Below are positions 1-10,375 of a stretch of 64,000 nt of DNA, piece by piece. Position 1 is the stretch's first letter, and each line of letters opens with the position of its first letter. The position numbers and the translations under genes are program-made. The stretch comes from Nothopassalora personata (taxonomy: Eukaryota > Ascomycota > Dothideomycetes > Mycosphaerellales > Mycosphaerellaceae). Where the stretch lies: NCBI GenBank assembly GCA_033816765.1, contig CM066296.1:1860001-1924000 (forward strand), in the 5' to 3' direction. The notes under the pieces were generated by a model. It saw only the letters and a list, made by a program, of their open reading frames with translations, had not been told where the DNA came from and searched no databases.

Positions 1-2327
1 ACTAGGATTAGATTATTATCCCTAGCCTCCTCCGTACGCCTTAACGACTAGGTAGCGTCCTTATCGTCCTAGTTTAACTCCTTATTATTAGTAGGTGTAG
101 CCTTTCTAGCATTACGAATAGCTTTCCGTACCGCTATACGCTCTATAAGTATAGACTAGACGGTAGAGAACTACTACTTAAGTTAGGCTAGTAATGTTAA
201 TTAATATATACCCTAGTACTTCTACTCAATAATACGAGGTACCTTCTCGTATAACCTATCGATTACTAGATTATCCTAACTACTCGAGGTATTTAGAGAC
301 TTATATAACTTATCGTTATATAGCGTAACGATATCCTACCGGAGCCTATTAGATATAAATATATTAGGTAGTATAGAGAACATAGTATTAGGATGTAGCT
401 CGGTAGCGTACCTATTAGCCTATTTATCGAGTACTACTAATACGATAGTAGAACGAGAACCTTTCCGTAGAGGTATAGGAATAACTAGTATAGGTAGTAA
501 TTAGAATGTCGATAATAGGAATATATCCGGCGTATACGTATTATAGTATAGGCTTAGTAGTAACACGATACGCCTTTCCTCGCCCGGTAGTAGGCGTCCT
601 TCTCTAAGAAAGTAGGGGAACCTACTACGATAGTAACTACTATTAATAATGTCTTACTAAACTAGAGGTAATAGCCTACGATTATACCTCTTATCTACTA
701 TCTACTTTAGCTTATTATCCGGATTGAATAGCTCTACTTTAGACTCGGTACTAGCCTCGGAACTAGCCTCGGACCCTTCGCTTAAATTACCCTAGTTCGG
801 TTAGATTATAGCGGCTATACCTATATAAGCTTTCTTACGATACGAAGGTACTTAATTTTTCTATACAGTCTTACGAGCCTTCTTTTATATAGCTATCTTA
901 GCCTTAGGGTTATTAGTATCTATTATACCCGCTAGATCGATACTATTATAGTTAAAAGCCTAATACGGTAGATATATTATACTAATACTCGTCCGGCCCT
1001 TACTACAACTACTACGGCCGAGTCTCTACTAAATGTCGCTAACATCTATACTTATAGGGAACTTCTAATATATAACGATCTTAACACCCGGAATGTTAAC
1101 GCCTATACCTAATAAAGTAGTAGTAACGATAACCCTAATCCGAGAGTTCTCCTTTTTAAACTCGTTATATCGGAAGTTCTTATCCTATTCGGTAGTAACT
1201 AACGTAAAGGTTTATACGACATCAGCTATATAGTAACCGACACCTACGCGGTTACGATAATATCGATCTTGCAGTAGCGTATCCGCGGTTAGTTAGATTA
1301 AGGCTTCAGTAATAAAGGTCGTAGTAGTAGCGATAGTACTAATACTATCGATAAAAACGATAGCCTTATAGATTCGATTAGGTGTCGCTTTACCGTCTAT
1401 TATAGTATGCTCTAATAAGAACCTAAGTTAATACTACTAGTTAAGTTTACCCTTTAGAATCTATCGTAAGTAGATAGCTATATCTATACGATTAATAGAC
1501 GTTCGAATTACTTCGGTCTAGAATAGTAATAGACTAAGACACCGAAATCTAGCGTTCTAGAGAATATTCTCTTCCGTAGCCTTATCGAGTATAGTAGAAT
1601 AGGTAAACTAACATACCTCTTACAGTAGCTAGTCTCGTAGCTAGCCTAGTATCGCGAAGGTCGGTCTAAAATCCTTTTACTACCGAATAGTATAGCATTT
1701 ATCGATTACAACGAGTCTAATACGCGAGGTAAATCTCAAGTCCTTTAGTAACTTCCGAAAAGATACGGACGAGGCTTACTTAGGTCTAAGTAGTATATAA
1801 GTATATTAGCTATCGGCTATCTTCTATAATATTATTCGGTCCTCCAACTTAGTACCCTCTACTATTAAAATAGGACGCGTACTACTACTAAGCTAACGAA
1901 TATTACGTAACTACTTATCTCTAAGCTTAACTAACGGCACGATTTAAATAGTAACGCGATCTATAAGAATAATATACGTAGAGAATATTATGCTCTTACT
2001 AAACCCGGTCCGTGTAATTAATAGGGTATCTCCGCTACTAAAAATTAGACGCCGTAGTACGCGGACCTACTAGTAGTATAGCTTAAATCTATATAAGTTA
2101 TATAGATACTAATAGATAACACGCTACTAGATGTTTATATAGCGTACGTCTCGAGCTTTATCTATAGCCTCCTTTAGACGCTCTTAGGTATAACGATATC
2201 GAATAGTATCGAGACGAGAGGCTAAGGATGTCGTTATATTTAGCGTATACGGCTTTAGACGTTTCGCCTTTACCCGCTTACCTCTCCTATTAGCTTTACT
2301 AGACGACGTATTCGCTACTAAAGGCAT
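1..2327 (-). pseudogene. RIP-degraded RecQ-like DNA helicase relic (runs off the left edge)
   Basis: The minus-strand frame from an ATG at 2327 reads through many TAG/TAA stops but keeps superfamily-2 helicase motifs. A Walker A like ARTGFSKSIIF lies near 1982-2015, a DEAH-type box reading VVIDKCYTI (canonical DECH) near 1689-1712, and motif V/VI residues (LGIGVNIPG, then Q-x2-LGR) near 1000-1120. The order and spacing fit RecQ-family 3'-5' helicases, which unwind DNA in repair; copies also occur as subtelomeric helicase repeats in fungi. Nearly every stop can be explained by CAG/CAA/TGG changed by CpA-to-TpA. Coding character fades below about 550, so the C-terminus is uncertain. Whether it was a host gene, a subtelomeric helicase or transposon cargo cannot be decided here. 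Confidence 0.6.
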
Positions 2328-3200
2328 GTTTAAAGCGTGCTAAAGCGTGCTAAAGCGTATAGATCGGTACTAGCCCGTAAAAAGGGTATCGTTAAGAAGC
2401 GAGCGTAGAGATCCGTTAAGCTACTAAGACTACTACGCGTACCGCCTACTACTATAGATAACGCGGTATACGGCACCTAGCGCTACCCTCTTATTAGCTA
2501 AACCGTACGAAACGGTACTAACCCGTTAAGACTATATAAATCGTAGTAAATAGAGTGTTTAAAACACTACGTAAACTACGCTCTTATTACGTACTAATAT
2601 TCTACTATAGTAACATAACTACACTAGTACGACTACGAAGCGTACAATTAACTAGGAAGGTGTACGTATAGTATACGGCACGATAGACAATTGCGCGCTA
2701 TATAATAGACTTAATAGTTATATATCTACCTAGCTTTACGTCTTAGCGCACCTACTAAACATAATATACTACTTTTAATATTAATAACTCTTACTTATTT
2801 AGCCTAAGGAATCGAATAGGGGTAGTAGTGTACTCGTAAGAGGCATTAGTAGCTCGCTAGCTAATATTAGTTTAAACTGTATAAAGTCGATTTTATATTC
2901 GAGGATATACTTCGTATATAACGCGCTATCGGATCGTTACGTTCTCGATGCCGTTGTAATCTCTACTATCGGCGCTATTATTTAAATCTATAGGAGCTCG
3001 GCCGGGCGTAGTAATCGGTTGCTATCGCGTACTAAAATGTAGTAGTAGTGCTATATAGCTTTAAGCTGCACTAAAACAAGCCCTATTCGATCTTAGACGC
3101 TTCGCTAAGGCTCGCTGCTACGGAATCACCCGATTAGCTAAACGGTACTAAACCGTGCTAACCCGTAATAATCGGAGCTAAACGGTCCCGAGCCGAGAAA
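2328..3200. repeat. RIP-mutated intergenic/repeat DNA, no gene seen
   Basis: This is TpA-rich DNA with very few CpA/TpG. Just upstream of the helicase start, a 10-base unit (TAAAGCGTGC) is repeated at 2331-2360. Short related motifs (AACGGTACTAA and ACCGTGCTAAC types) recur near 2495-2530 and 3133-3165. No reading frame of any length is supported. Confidence 0.6.
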
Positions 3201-3372
3201 GAAGCGACTAAGCTTGCTGAGGTAACCTCCTACTACCTCGACACTGCTCCTTCCTGACTTCCTCACTCCATCTTGCGTATCCCGTATCACCTGCAAAATC
3301 GCCAATCGGGGCAGCCTCGTACCTCACTTTGCTCTGCTCAATGCATAGTACGCGGAAGGCTACATCAACAAC

Positions 3373-4134
3373 ATGGACACCCTTCCCAACGAGCTACTGC
3401 AGCATATCTTCAGCTTCCTCGCTCTGGACCACAAATACACTGTCAAGTTCTGGACTTCTGGGCGACAGGTCTCACTCCCATGGCGGTACAACCTGGCCCA
3501 GACATACCTCAACCTCTTCATTCTAACTCCAGGACGATGTAACATCTTCTGCGGTCGCTATGAGGCCATCATCATGAGAATCCACAAAGTTCTGATGCTG
3601 GAGCTGTTCTTCGACCGTATGGAAGGACCGAACAACAGTCGCTGTGTCTTCAAGGAAGATCCCAAAAGCACCGGACGCCCGTCGAAAGGTGCGAGTGAGA
3701 CCTTCAAGCGAACGTACGAGAAGAAGAAAGGCCAGCAGTGGAGGCATGCGCTTGATGAGTATCTGGGTATCAAGCACGGAAGAAAGTCGAAAGTCAGGCA
3801 ATTTAAGCATCCTGCTCACATCATCTCCATCTATGGACACTCCCTAGACAGCGCCTTGCCCGGTCTGGAATACGATATAGAGCGTCGAGAGTTGAGCTTC
3901 CAGTGGGAACCAATGCTTGCCGCCTTCTTCTCCGAGCAGCATGAAATTGACCGCCTCAGTGAAGGACTCGAAAGCCGTTCCGATCTGGCGGACCAATTCG
4001 CCGCTGAGCAGCTCCAGCCATACACTGGACATCTCCGAGTTGCCCTGATGGCCAGAAAACTGCACAAAGCCGCAGCAATGAAGGAGAAGATCATGACTCA
4101 AGTTCGCAGACAGCGTATCATCAAGCAATATTGA
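3373..4134 (+). CDS. F-box domain protein, frame closed by a probable premature TGA
   Basis: The protein has 253 residues. The N-terminus LPNELLQHIFSFL (residues 4-16) is the first helix of an F-box, the module that binds Skp1 and recruits substrates to SCF ubiquitin ligases. The rest has no motif I recognise; it is basic around residues 90-145 and probably helical. The start ATG sits in a good context (CAACAACATGG), directly after the RIPped DNA ends. The frame closes with TGA at 4132-4134, yet the same frame stays open for 98 more codons. The shortened product may still be made. The closest 3' neighbour is the convergent GH105 gene. Confidence 0.7.
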   Translation: MDTLPNELLQHIFSFLALDHKYTVKFWTSGRQVSLPWRYNLAQTYLNLFILTPGRCNIFCGRYEAIIMRIHKVLMLELFFDRMEGPNNSRCVFKEDPKSTGRPSKGASETFKRTYEKKKGQQWRHALDEYLGIKHGRKSKVRQFKHPAHIISIYGHSLDSALPGLEYDIERRELSFQWEPMLAAFFSEQHEIDRLSEGLESRSDLADQFAAEQLQPYTGHLRVALMARKLHKAAAMKEKIMTQVRRQRIIKQY

Positions 4135-4431
4135 GACCTCTACACATGGGAGGCTATCGATGACGACTTCGAGCTTGATGAACATGATGAAGCGGTTTAT
4201 GTCAGCAAGATTGTCGCGGCCAATGGAGCAGGTACCGGGCGCGAGCGCAGTTTCAGTGAAGCTGCAAGCGCCGATTCTGATTCCGATGATTTTGAGGTTG
4301 ATGACGAGGACGAGGTCGACGCACAAGTGGAGGAAGACGACACCTCAGATTACGATTCGCTTTCTTCCGGCGGGGATTCTATCGAGGCCGAAGCTGCACA
4401 CGAACATCACGACATTTCTGACATCGACTGA
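4135..4431 (+). pseudogene. In-frame acidic C-terminal tail of the F-box gene beyond the TGA
   Basis: Directly after the TGA, the F-box frame continues for 98 codons to a second TGA at 4429-4431. The encoded tail is strongly acidic (runs of D, E and S such as DDDFELDEHDE and SDSDSDD), a composition typical of F-box protein tails and not expected from chance. It has no Met near its start. I found no intron that would remove the first stop: the nearest GT..AG pair spans 21 nt, and longer ones change frame or lack splice consensus. A single-base nonsense change (CGA or TGG to TGA) is the simplest reading. A sequencing error or stop readthrough remain possible. Confidence 0.55.
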
Positions 4432-4480
4432 TCATGCTATGCATTATATTGTCTATGTCTATCGTTCTGCGGACCACATT

Positions 4481-5620
4481 CTACCGGAATCTCTGCAACA
4501 GCTCGACCAGCAACATCATCGCCATCGACTGTCCATACGGCATACTCGTCAAAGGAATGTTCTTGTAGTGCTGCAGGTCATGGCCCATGCCAGTGCCGAA
4601 GCTGACATCTTTCAGCTCACCACTTGGGTCTATCCGCTTCAGGATAGCATTGACGGCTTTCATCGCAATCGGCTCAAAGTCTTTGCTGATGTATCGCTTT
4701 CTCACGCCCTTCAGGATGCCATACGCAAAGCCAGCAGTCGCAGAAGCTTCGACGTAGCTACCCTCACTGAGCGGCACATCCAGAATCGTGCGCCACGCAC
4801 CTTCGTCGTCCTGCAATCGCCGCAGTGCAGCACATTGCGCTTCCAGGGTGTCGATGAGATGTGTTCGGAAGCTTTCACCAGGAGGAAGATTCAACAGCTC
4901 GATGAAGTCCGGAATGAAGATGGTCAACCATGAGTTCCCACGAGCCCAGCGCGCCCGAGCGAAATTGTGCCCGACGCCACCTGGCGCCGCTTTGTCAAAC
5001 TTCCAGCCGTGGAAGAAGAGTCCTGTTGTTGGGTCGAAGAGGTACTTGATGTGCAGCAGAACTTGACGCTTTGCCTCCTCAACATAATGAGGTCGGTCGA
5101 GAAGTAGGCCAATCTTCGCGAGCGGAAGCACAGTCATCATGAGTGTGTCATCCCACAGCTCGTTGTAGTTGTCGGTGAGATAAGTCATGTGCTGCATGCC
5201 ACCAAACTCCGTTCGAGGCAGCTCATGCATGGCCCACTCCGCCCACGAATCCAGCCAAGGCAGGTACGTCTGCTCTCCAGTCTTCTCATACAGATACGCC
5301 AAAGTGGTGAAGACCGCCATGGTGTTGATGTTCTTGGTCGTACCAGAAGCGAGCTGACCCTTGTACCAGTCCTGCATAACTTGCAGTGCCTGTGGCGAAC
5401 CCTCCACGGCATAATACTGCCACAGACCAATCAGGCCAATCCCGTGAGTCCATTCCCAGTCGTTCCAGCCTTTGGTGTCGAAGACCCTGCCGTCAGGAAG
5501 TCGAAGCAGAAATTCTCCAGTCTCATCTTTGATATTGACCAGATTATCAATCAACAGTTCAATCTTCTGCTTCACATCCGTGGCAAACAAGCCGTGTACG
5601 CTAATTGCTTGCTGTGGCAT
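4481..5620 (-). CDS. GH105 unsaturated rhamnogalacturonyl hydrolase, probably intracellular
   Basis: The protein has 379 residues, close to the usual GH105 (YteR/YesR) length of about 370. GH105 enzymes use an (alpha/alpha)6 barrel to hydrate and release the terminal 4,5-unsaturated galacturonic acid left by rhamnogalacturonan lyases. Visible family signatures are WNDWEWTHGIGLIGLW (52-67), the NELWDDTLMM segment (153-162) holding the expected general-acid Asp (probably D158), FFHGW (202-206) and ARARWARGNSW (221-231). No signal peptide is present (MPQQAISVHG...), so it should act in the cytosol on imported oligosaccharides. It is an intronless gene whose ATG is at 5620. It is divergent to the MFS transporter across 477 bp and belongs functionally with the PL4 lyase at 32035. 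Confidence 0.9.
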   Translation of the reverse strand: MPQQAISVHGLFATDVKQKIELLIDNLVNIKDETGEFLLRLPDGRVFDTKGWNDWEWTHGIGLIGLWQYYAVEGSPQALQVMQDWYKGQLASGTTKNINTMAVFTTLAYLYEKTGEQTYLPWLDSWAEWAMHELPRTEFGGMQHMTYLTDNYNELWDDTLMMTVLPLAKIGLLLDRPHYVEEAKRQVLLHIKYLFDPTTGLFFHGWKFDKAAPGGVGHNFARARWARGNSWLTIFIPDFIELLNLPPGESFRTHLIDTLEAQCAALRRLQDDEGAWRTILDVPLSEGSYVEASATAGFAYGILKGVRKRYISKDFEPIAMKAVNAILKRIDPSGELKDVSFGTGMGHDLQHYKNIPLTSMPYGQSMAMMLLVELLQRFR

Positions 5621-6097
5621 GGCGCTTGTGGTAAGGATCTCTGCTGCGAGAATTTCTGATCACGCGGCATTGCAATGCATTGCTCGTGGCGGTACGCACG
5701 CTTTTCTTAATCATCGGACGGGATCCTACTCGCGATATCTCGTGCCGAACCCTAGTGTGGCCCGGAGTATAGCCTACGGAGGAGCTATCCTCCACTTTTT
5801 CACATTTCCCCATACTTCTCCGCAAGGGTTGCGCCCTGGCCAAGCATGGTCCCACGGTTATTCGGTTCTGGTTGCGAGGTTGAGACAAGAGGTCGATTGG
5901 GTGCAGGCTTGGCGGTGCAGAAGTGGTATTCCACCAATGACTTCCTGGTCCTGGCGGTTGGTCGGGTATGCTTGGTACCTCATTCTTCAGCTAATGTTGG
6001 CCCGAAAGCGATGCATAGATAATTTCAGCTGCTACTACTCCTAGGTAATTTTGTCGTTTCCTCTTTTCACAGCTGCATTTGCGATCGCGACTTCATT
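5621..6097. promoter_or_regulatory. Shared divergent promoter of the GH105 and MFS genes
   Basis: The 477 bp lie between the start codons of the two divergent genes and hold no gene of their own. Near the middle is a perfect inverted repeat, GGAGGA-GCTA-TCCTCC (5778-5793). Its dyad form is the kind often bound by fungal Zn(II)2Cys6 activators, though no named factor is implied. The arrangement suggests joint induction. Start choice for MFS is ATG 6098. Confidence 0.4.
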
Positions 6098-7896
6098 ATG
6101 GCGCAACACGTTATGGGAGACGTCAAGGTGAACCTGGACCCAGCGGTCGACAACTCGCACATCTCTGAGAAAGCCGTCGACACGGCAGAGATCGAACGTG
6201 TCATGTCACCCGATAACCTCAAGAAAGGCGGCCAAAACTACGGCAGGATAGACGTAAGAGAATGAACTCTACATCACAGCGACACACCTCATGCTCATCA
6301 CACCTCCCACACAGGCCGAAGTCGCCAAATACGCCGAAGGCGTCGCCATCCACATCTCCCCCGAAGAAAACTCCCGCCTAAAAAACCTCATCCACAAACG
6401 CGTCCTCATCATCATGGTCTTCACCTACTTCCTCCAAGCCCTCGACAAAGGGACCCTCTCCTTCACCTCCATCATGGACCTGCCCCAGGACCTCCACCTC
6501 GTCGGCCAACAATACTCTTGGCTCACCACAGCAATCTACATAGCGATTCTGATCGTCGAGTACCCCATAAACTGGCTCGTTCAACGCCTCCCGATTGCGA
6601 AATTTCTAGGAGTGTGCATTATCGTTTGGGGTTCTATACTTGCATTACATGCGGCGAGTAGCAATTTCGCCGGTGTATGTGCCCTCAGGATCCTTCTGGG
6701 AATCTTCGAGGCGGTGTGTCAGCCTACGTTCCTCATCATGAGTAGTATGTGGTATAAACGAGAGGAGCAGGTGCTCATTGTGTCTTTCTGGTACTGCATG
6801 AACGGCGCGCAGCAGATTGTCGGAGGACTCCTGGCGTACTGCTTCTCCCTCATCCCCAGGACGGCAGCGATCCATTCCTGGCAGGCCATCTTCATCGCGT
6901 ACGGAACTTTCTCCGTCCTCTGGGGCATCTTCGTTATCTGGTGGCTCCCCGACAGCCCCATGAGAGCGAAATGCTTCAGCGAGCATGATAAGCGCCTGAT
7001 GGTGGAGAGAGTCAGGAGCAATCAGACGGGTCTGCAGAATAAGACTTTTAGGTGGGAGCATGTCAAGGAGGCGCTTTGCGATGTGCAGTGTTGGTGTTAC
7101 TGCTTGATTCAGGTTTGCACGACGTTACCGACAGGGGGCTTGGGCGCTTTTGCGAATATCATTATTAAGGGGTTTGGGTTCACGACGTTGGAGGTGCAGT
7201 TGTTGGCTATGGTGTTGGGGGCGTTCATCATCTTGGTCTTGTTTAGTTCGGCGTGGTTGGTGAAGAAGACGAGGCAGAATGTTTTGGTTATGATGGCGTT
7301 TTGCATACCGTGAGTTTCTGCGAGACGCATGTGTGGCAGTACTGCACCGGCTAACATTACTTTTTGGCAGATCTTTCGCTGGCACCATCGTCCTCATGGC
7401 TGTGAAGAATACAAGTACCGCGACCTCGGCTGGCCTGCTCTTCTCATATTATATTTGTCTCTCGTTCTGGGCGGCTCAGAATCTCGGAATGTCCCTCCTC
7501 TCCCGGAACGTCGCTGGCCAGACGAAGAAGTCTGTTGCGGTCGCTATGAATTTCATTGCTTGGGCTGCTGGGAATGCTGTCGGTACGTCTCTCCCTCTCG
7601 CTTCCCCATCACCCTTCCAGACTTTCCTTCTCTTATCGCTAACGCTCCTCGCAGGCCCTCAAGTCTTCCTCTCATACGACGCACCCCGCTACTTTATCGC
7701 GTTCGCTACGCATTTGGGCTGTTATACCTTGCTGATCATCAATCTTGTGGTTCTGAGGTATACTCTTAGATCTAGGAACAAGAAGAGGGACGAGATTGCG
7801 GCTGCGGGCGTGCAGGAGGCGCATGATGAGGGTAATGTGCATGCGTTTGAGGATCTGACGGATAAGGAGAATGTTAATTTCAGGTATATGTATTAG
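6098..7896 (+). CDS. MFS transporter, Dal5/allantoate-permease (anion:cation symporter) family, 4 exons
   Basis: The spliced model is 6098-6253, 6315-7309, 7371-7582 and 7655-7896, giving 534 residues. Donors are GTAAGA, GTGAGT and GTACGT; acceptors are ACAG, GCAG and GCAG. CTAAC branch sites are visible in introns 2 and 3, and all phases agree. About 12 membrane segments are predicted. Family marks include the long hydrophilic N-terminus, LDKGTLSF in TM1, the R-x-LLGIFEA-x2-QP segment, GNAVGPQ, and the tail FEDLTDKENVNFRYMY typical of Dal5-like permeases. These proteins import small organic anions (allantoate, nicotinate, pantothenate and others); the substrate here is unknown. Its position beside GH105 suggests uptake of pectin-derived acidic sugars, which is inference. 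Confidence 0.88.
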
Positions 7897-8369
7897 AGAC
7901 TTGTCGGGAAGATAAGGTAAAGCGAAGATATGTAAAGGCCGAATGCCATTACTGTAACTGGCCATCTGGATCTTCCCATGTCTCTTCAGAATTTCTATCG
8001 TGCTACGATTTGGCTTCCTGCTCAAAGCCTGGCCGGATATGCCTTGCTACTGTATGACATGACATCCATGCAACCGCCGACTGCCGGCATCTAATACCCC
8101 GAGCTAAATTTAGATCATAGACCCCTCAATATGAGATCTGAGTCGGGAGAAATGCAGCCAGTTCGCGGTCGTCTTATGCAAAATTACTGGGTCTGTAAGT
8201 CTGGAACAAGGGTATCGAGTCTGGATATCAGGGTATGAAAAACCATGGTTATGACAAGTATCGGCACCTTGAGGTGGTTATATAACGCTGCTTATCCATA
8301 ATTAGCCCTCAACCCTCGTATTTAGGTGCCTAATCTAATTTTCTAAAGTAAGTAATTACGCCTCTTAAT
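7897..8369. other. 3' flank of the MFS gene, no gene seen
   Basis: Base composition is normal up to about 8280, then shifts to RIP-like TpA-rich sequence for the last 90 bases before the transposon end. This looks like spread of RIP into single-copy flank. No coding region or RNA gene is evident. Confidence 0.5.
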
Positions 8370-8454
8370 TGGTCGTGTTTATAAGAGGATAAACCTACTT
8401 CCCCTTAACACCGGGCCGGAGTAGATCCGTATTGGTATATCTACTATAGTAAAC
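8370..8454 (+). repeat. Left terminal inverted repeat of the MULE (RIPped copy)
   Basis: It begins near GGTCGTGTTTATAAG and includes CGGGCCGGAGTAGATCCG and a conserved inner end CTATAGTAAA. It pairs with the reverse complement of 31808-31893 at roughly three quarters of positions by eye. This copy has lost many CpA/TpG sites. Confidence 0.65.
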
Positions 8455-9166
8455 AATCTTTCTTATCCTAAGTATTATTTCTATCTCTTTCTACCTTACC
8501 GTCGCTAACCTTACTATTACTATCGCTATAAAGCCTTAGTCCTACTACTTTTACTATAATTAAGGTATTATTACTACCTATAGCTCTAGTCCTTAGCCGC
8601 CCTCTTAATAAGATAGACCGGATAGTTAAGTAGTATAGTATCAACGAGTTTACTACTACTACGGGCCTTATTAATATAGCTAAGTAGGTTAATAACCTTT
8701 ATATTAACCTTAATAATAGTATAGTAAATGCTATAGCTCTTAATAACCTCGATAACCTCCTACTTACTAAAGTAGGCCTATTTAATACGCCTCTTTAGAA
8801 TAGCTTTATTACGCTAACTAATATTAACGATAATATATCTATTAATAATAGTAACACGTCTACTAAAGAGGAGGTCTTAGTAGAGCGTAATAACGGCTAT
8901 AACAAGTTTTGTAAGGAGTAGAGCGGTAAGTTGTTTACTAGTACGAAGCTAAGTATAATTGATATACCTACGCGTCTTAAAGAATAGCATTTAAGGCTAT
9001 TTAATCTAGAGCCTTATACCTTTGTACTTACGCCATAGGAGCGTAAGGTATATTAGCCCTTCGTTAATAACGTATAGTATACTAATAGCGCAAAGAAGAT
9101 AAATACAAATAAGCTAACGCGTATTTTTAGCTTTAAGTATTGCCTTAGATAGAAATAGCGCCTATC
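8455..9166 (+). pseudogene. 5' part of the MULE coding relic
   Basis: The plus-strand sequence with only RIP-type stops reads into the bases following the chromovirus (the frame resumes at 29205 after the CTATC duplication). It is K/R/N-rich and I recognise no domain in this part. It precedes the transposase core found at 30265-30660. Confidence 0.4.
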
Positions 9167-9594
9167 TGTTAGGTTTAGTATAACCTAATAATATTATAAG
9201 ATTAGAAGACTAAGCTTAATTAGGTTTATTCTCGGGCCGATAGGAAGTTAAGGAAGAATAATAAAGTAGTAGCTATCTTATCTTATAAAGACTAAGTAGT
9301 AGTAAGGTAGAGGTTAGGTTATAGTATATTCTAAATAGTAATATTAAATAGTAAGTTAAACGTATCGAAACTATAAGGGATTCTTAGCATTCTTAAATAT
9401 AAAGGAGATAGTATCGCTATACTTATAGATTACTAAGTCGCTAGTAAGCGAGTAATCGCGGATTACTAAGTTACTAGTAAGCGAGTAATTGCGGATTACT
9501 AAGTTACTAGTAAGTGAGTAATCGCATATAGTACACGTAATTATTCGCGTCTAATAATTAGCTATAATTGTATAGTCTAGACCGAACCGTAATA
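9167..9594 (-). repeat. 3' LTR of the RIPped chromovirus (three 33-bp tandem units)
   Basis: The LTR is 428 bp, starting TGTTAGGTTTAG and ending CCGTAATA. It contains three consecutive copies of a 33-bp unit starting GATTACTAAGT (about 9426-9524). The other LTR has two copies, which exactly accounts for the length difference (428 versus 395). Confidence 0.85.
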
Positions 9595-9672
9595 CTATCC
9601 TCCTTCTAGTCTAGCTTCGTCCTAAAGCTTATATAAGATACTATATAATCCCCTTTTTTCGTACGGGTAACG

Positions 9673-10149
9673 ATATCTTCTTCTTCTTCTAAGAATCGTC
9701 TTCGTCTTACGAAAGAAATTAACAAATGCGGGCGTCCCGTCGATCTTACTTATAACTATTGTTTCTTAAACGGCGTTCCTTATATCGTAATAGAGGGTAA
9801 CTTTCGACTTCGGTATTCTAAGTACGTTCGTCGTAGTCGTAAATATATAAACCTTTCCTAGGAGTCTCTCGATAAGACTCGCGAAGAATATTAGAAGAAA
9901 GTCGAAAGGGATAAGGAGGAGCTTACTAAGGTCCTAGCGCGGTTAATACGGGATAAAGCTATACTTTGTTAGGCGGAGGAGCGTACGTAAAAGAAGGCGT
10001 AGTATCTCGAGGCTAAGATAGAGGCTTCTAGAGAGATCGAGGATATTAATTATCCCGCTACAGATACGACCGTTAGCTTATCTCCTACGGTTTAGTCGTC
10101 TATTAATTTTATTAATAATACGATCGATTTCTCTATCTCGGCGCCGTAA
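9673..10149 (+). pseudogene. Antisense small ORF inside the chromovirus 3' region (RIP-broken)
   Basis: The plus strand opposite to pol holds a 159-codon frame starting ATA (probably ATG before RIP) then TCT-TCT-TCT and ending TAA at 10147. In-frame stops are only TAG/TAA, each explainable by CAG, CAA or TGG. The encoded product is basic, with a Ser run, an R/K-rich N-terminal half and a charged helical middle (for example RDKEELTKVLARLIRDK). It lies between the chromodomain end and the 3' LTR. I do not recognise the family. Confidence 0.45.
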
Positions 10150-10188
10150 GGGATATAAGTTTATAAGTTTCCCTTTATCCTTATAATC

Positions 10189-10317
10189 GGTTAAGTAGCT
10201 TAGTAGTAGAGCGTCTTTCTAGCGTTATATAGGAATCTTTTCGGCTTATACCCTTAAACATTCCCTTATACTTACCGTTTAGAAGGGAGGTCGTAGGTTC
10301 GATTCCTACCTTAGCTA
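10189..10317 (+). tRNA. tRNA-like gene or SINE head with a long intron, anticodon possibly AGC (Ala)
   Basis: An A-box-like TAGCTTAGTAGTAGAGCG and a B-box GGTTCGATTCC are correctly spaced if an intron of about 57 nt follows the anticodon. Pairings found are acceptor GGTTAAG/CTTAGCT (two wobbles), D stem GCTT/GAGC, anticodon stem TCTTT/AAGGG and T stem GTAGG/CCTAC. The loop would read AGC at 34-36, but the Ala G3:U70 pair is absent, so identity is doubtful. It sits in RIPped retroelement DNA, antisense to pol, and may be a pseudogene or a tRNA-derived SINE. Confidence 0.4.
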
Positions 10318-10320
10318 CTT

Positions 10321-10375
10321 TAGTAGGGGAAACTAATATATTCAAATATATTAGTCTTCCCCTACTACTTTTTTT
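10321..10375 (+). terminator. Long hairpin followed by T7, Pol III-terminator-like
   Basis: The arms at 10321-10342 and 10345-10367 are complementary over 22 bp with one bulged base and almost no loop. They are followed by seven T residues (10369-10375). The hairpin starts four bases after the tRNA-like sequence, so the pair could form one Pol III unit. Confidence 0.4.

Noticed and set aside
4115..4205. Intron removing the TGA of the F-box gene
   Set aside because: Candidate GT..AG pairs give 21-nt or frame-changing introns and lack donor consensus or a branch site.
4160..4933. 257-codon plus-strand frame over the F-box tail and GH105 gene
   Set aside because: It is out of frame with the acidic tail and antisense to the clearly recognisable GH105 enzyme; no motif.
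7329..7769. 146-codon frame over MFS exons 3-4
   Set aside because: It is a shadow of the spliced MFS gene in another frame.
9426..9524. CRISPR-like array from the 33-bp repeats
   Set aside because: Units are contiguous without spacers and sit in an LTR of a eukaryotic retroelement.
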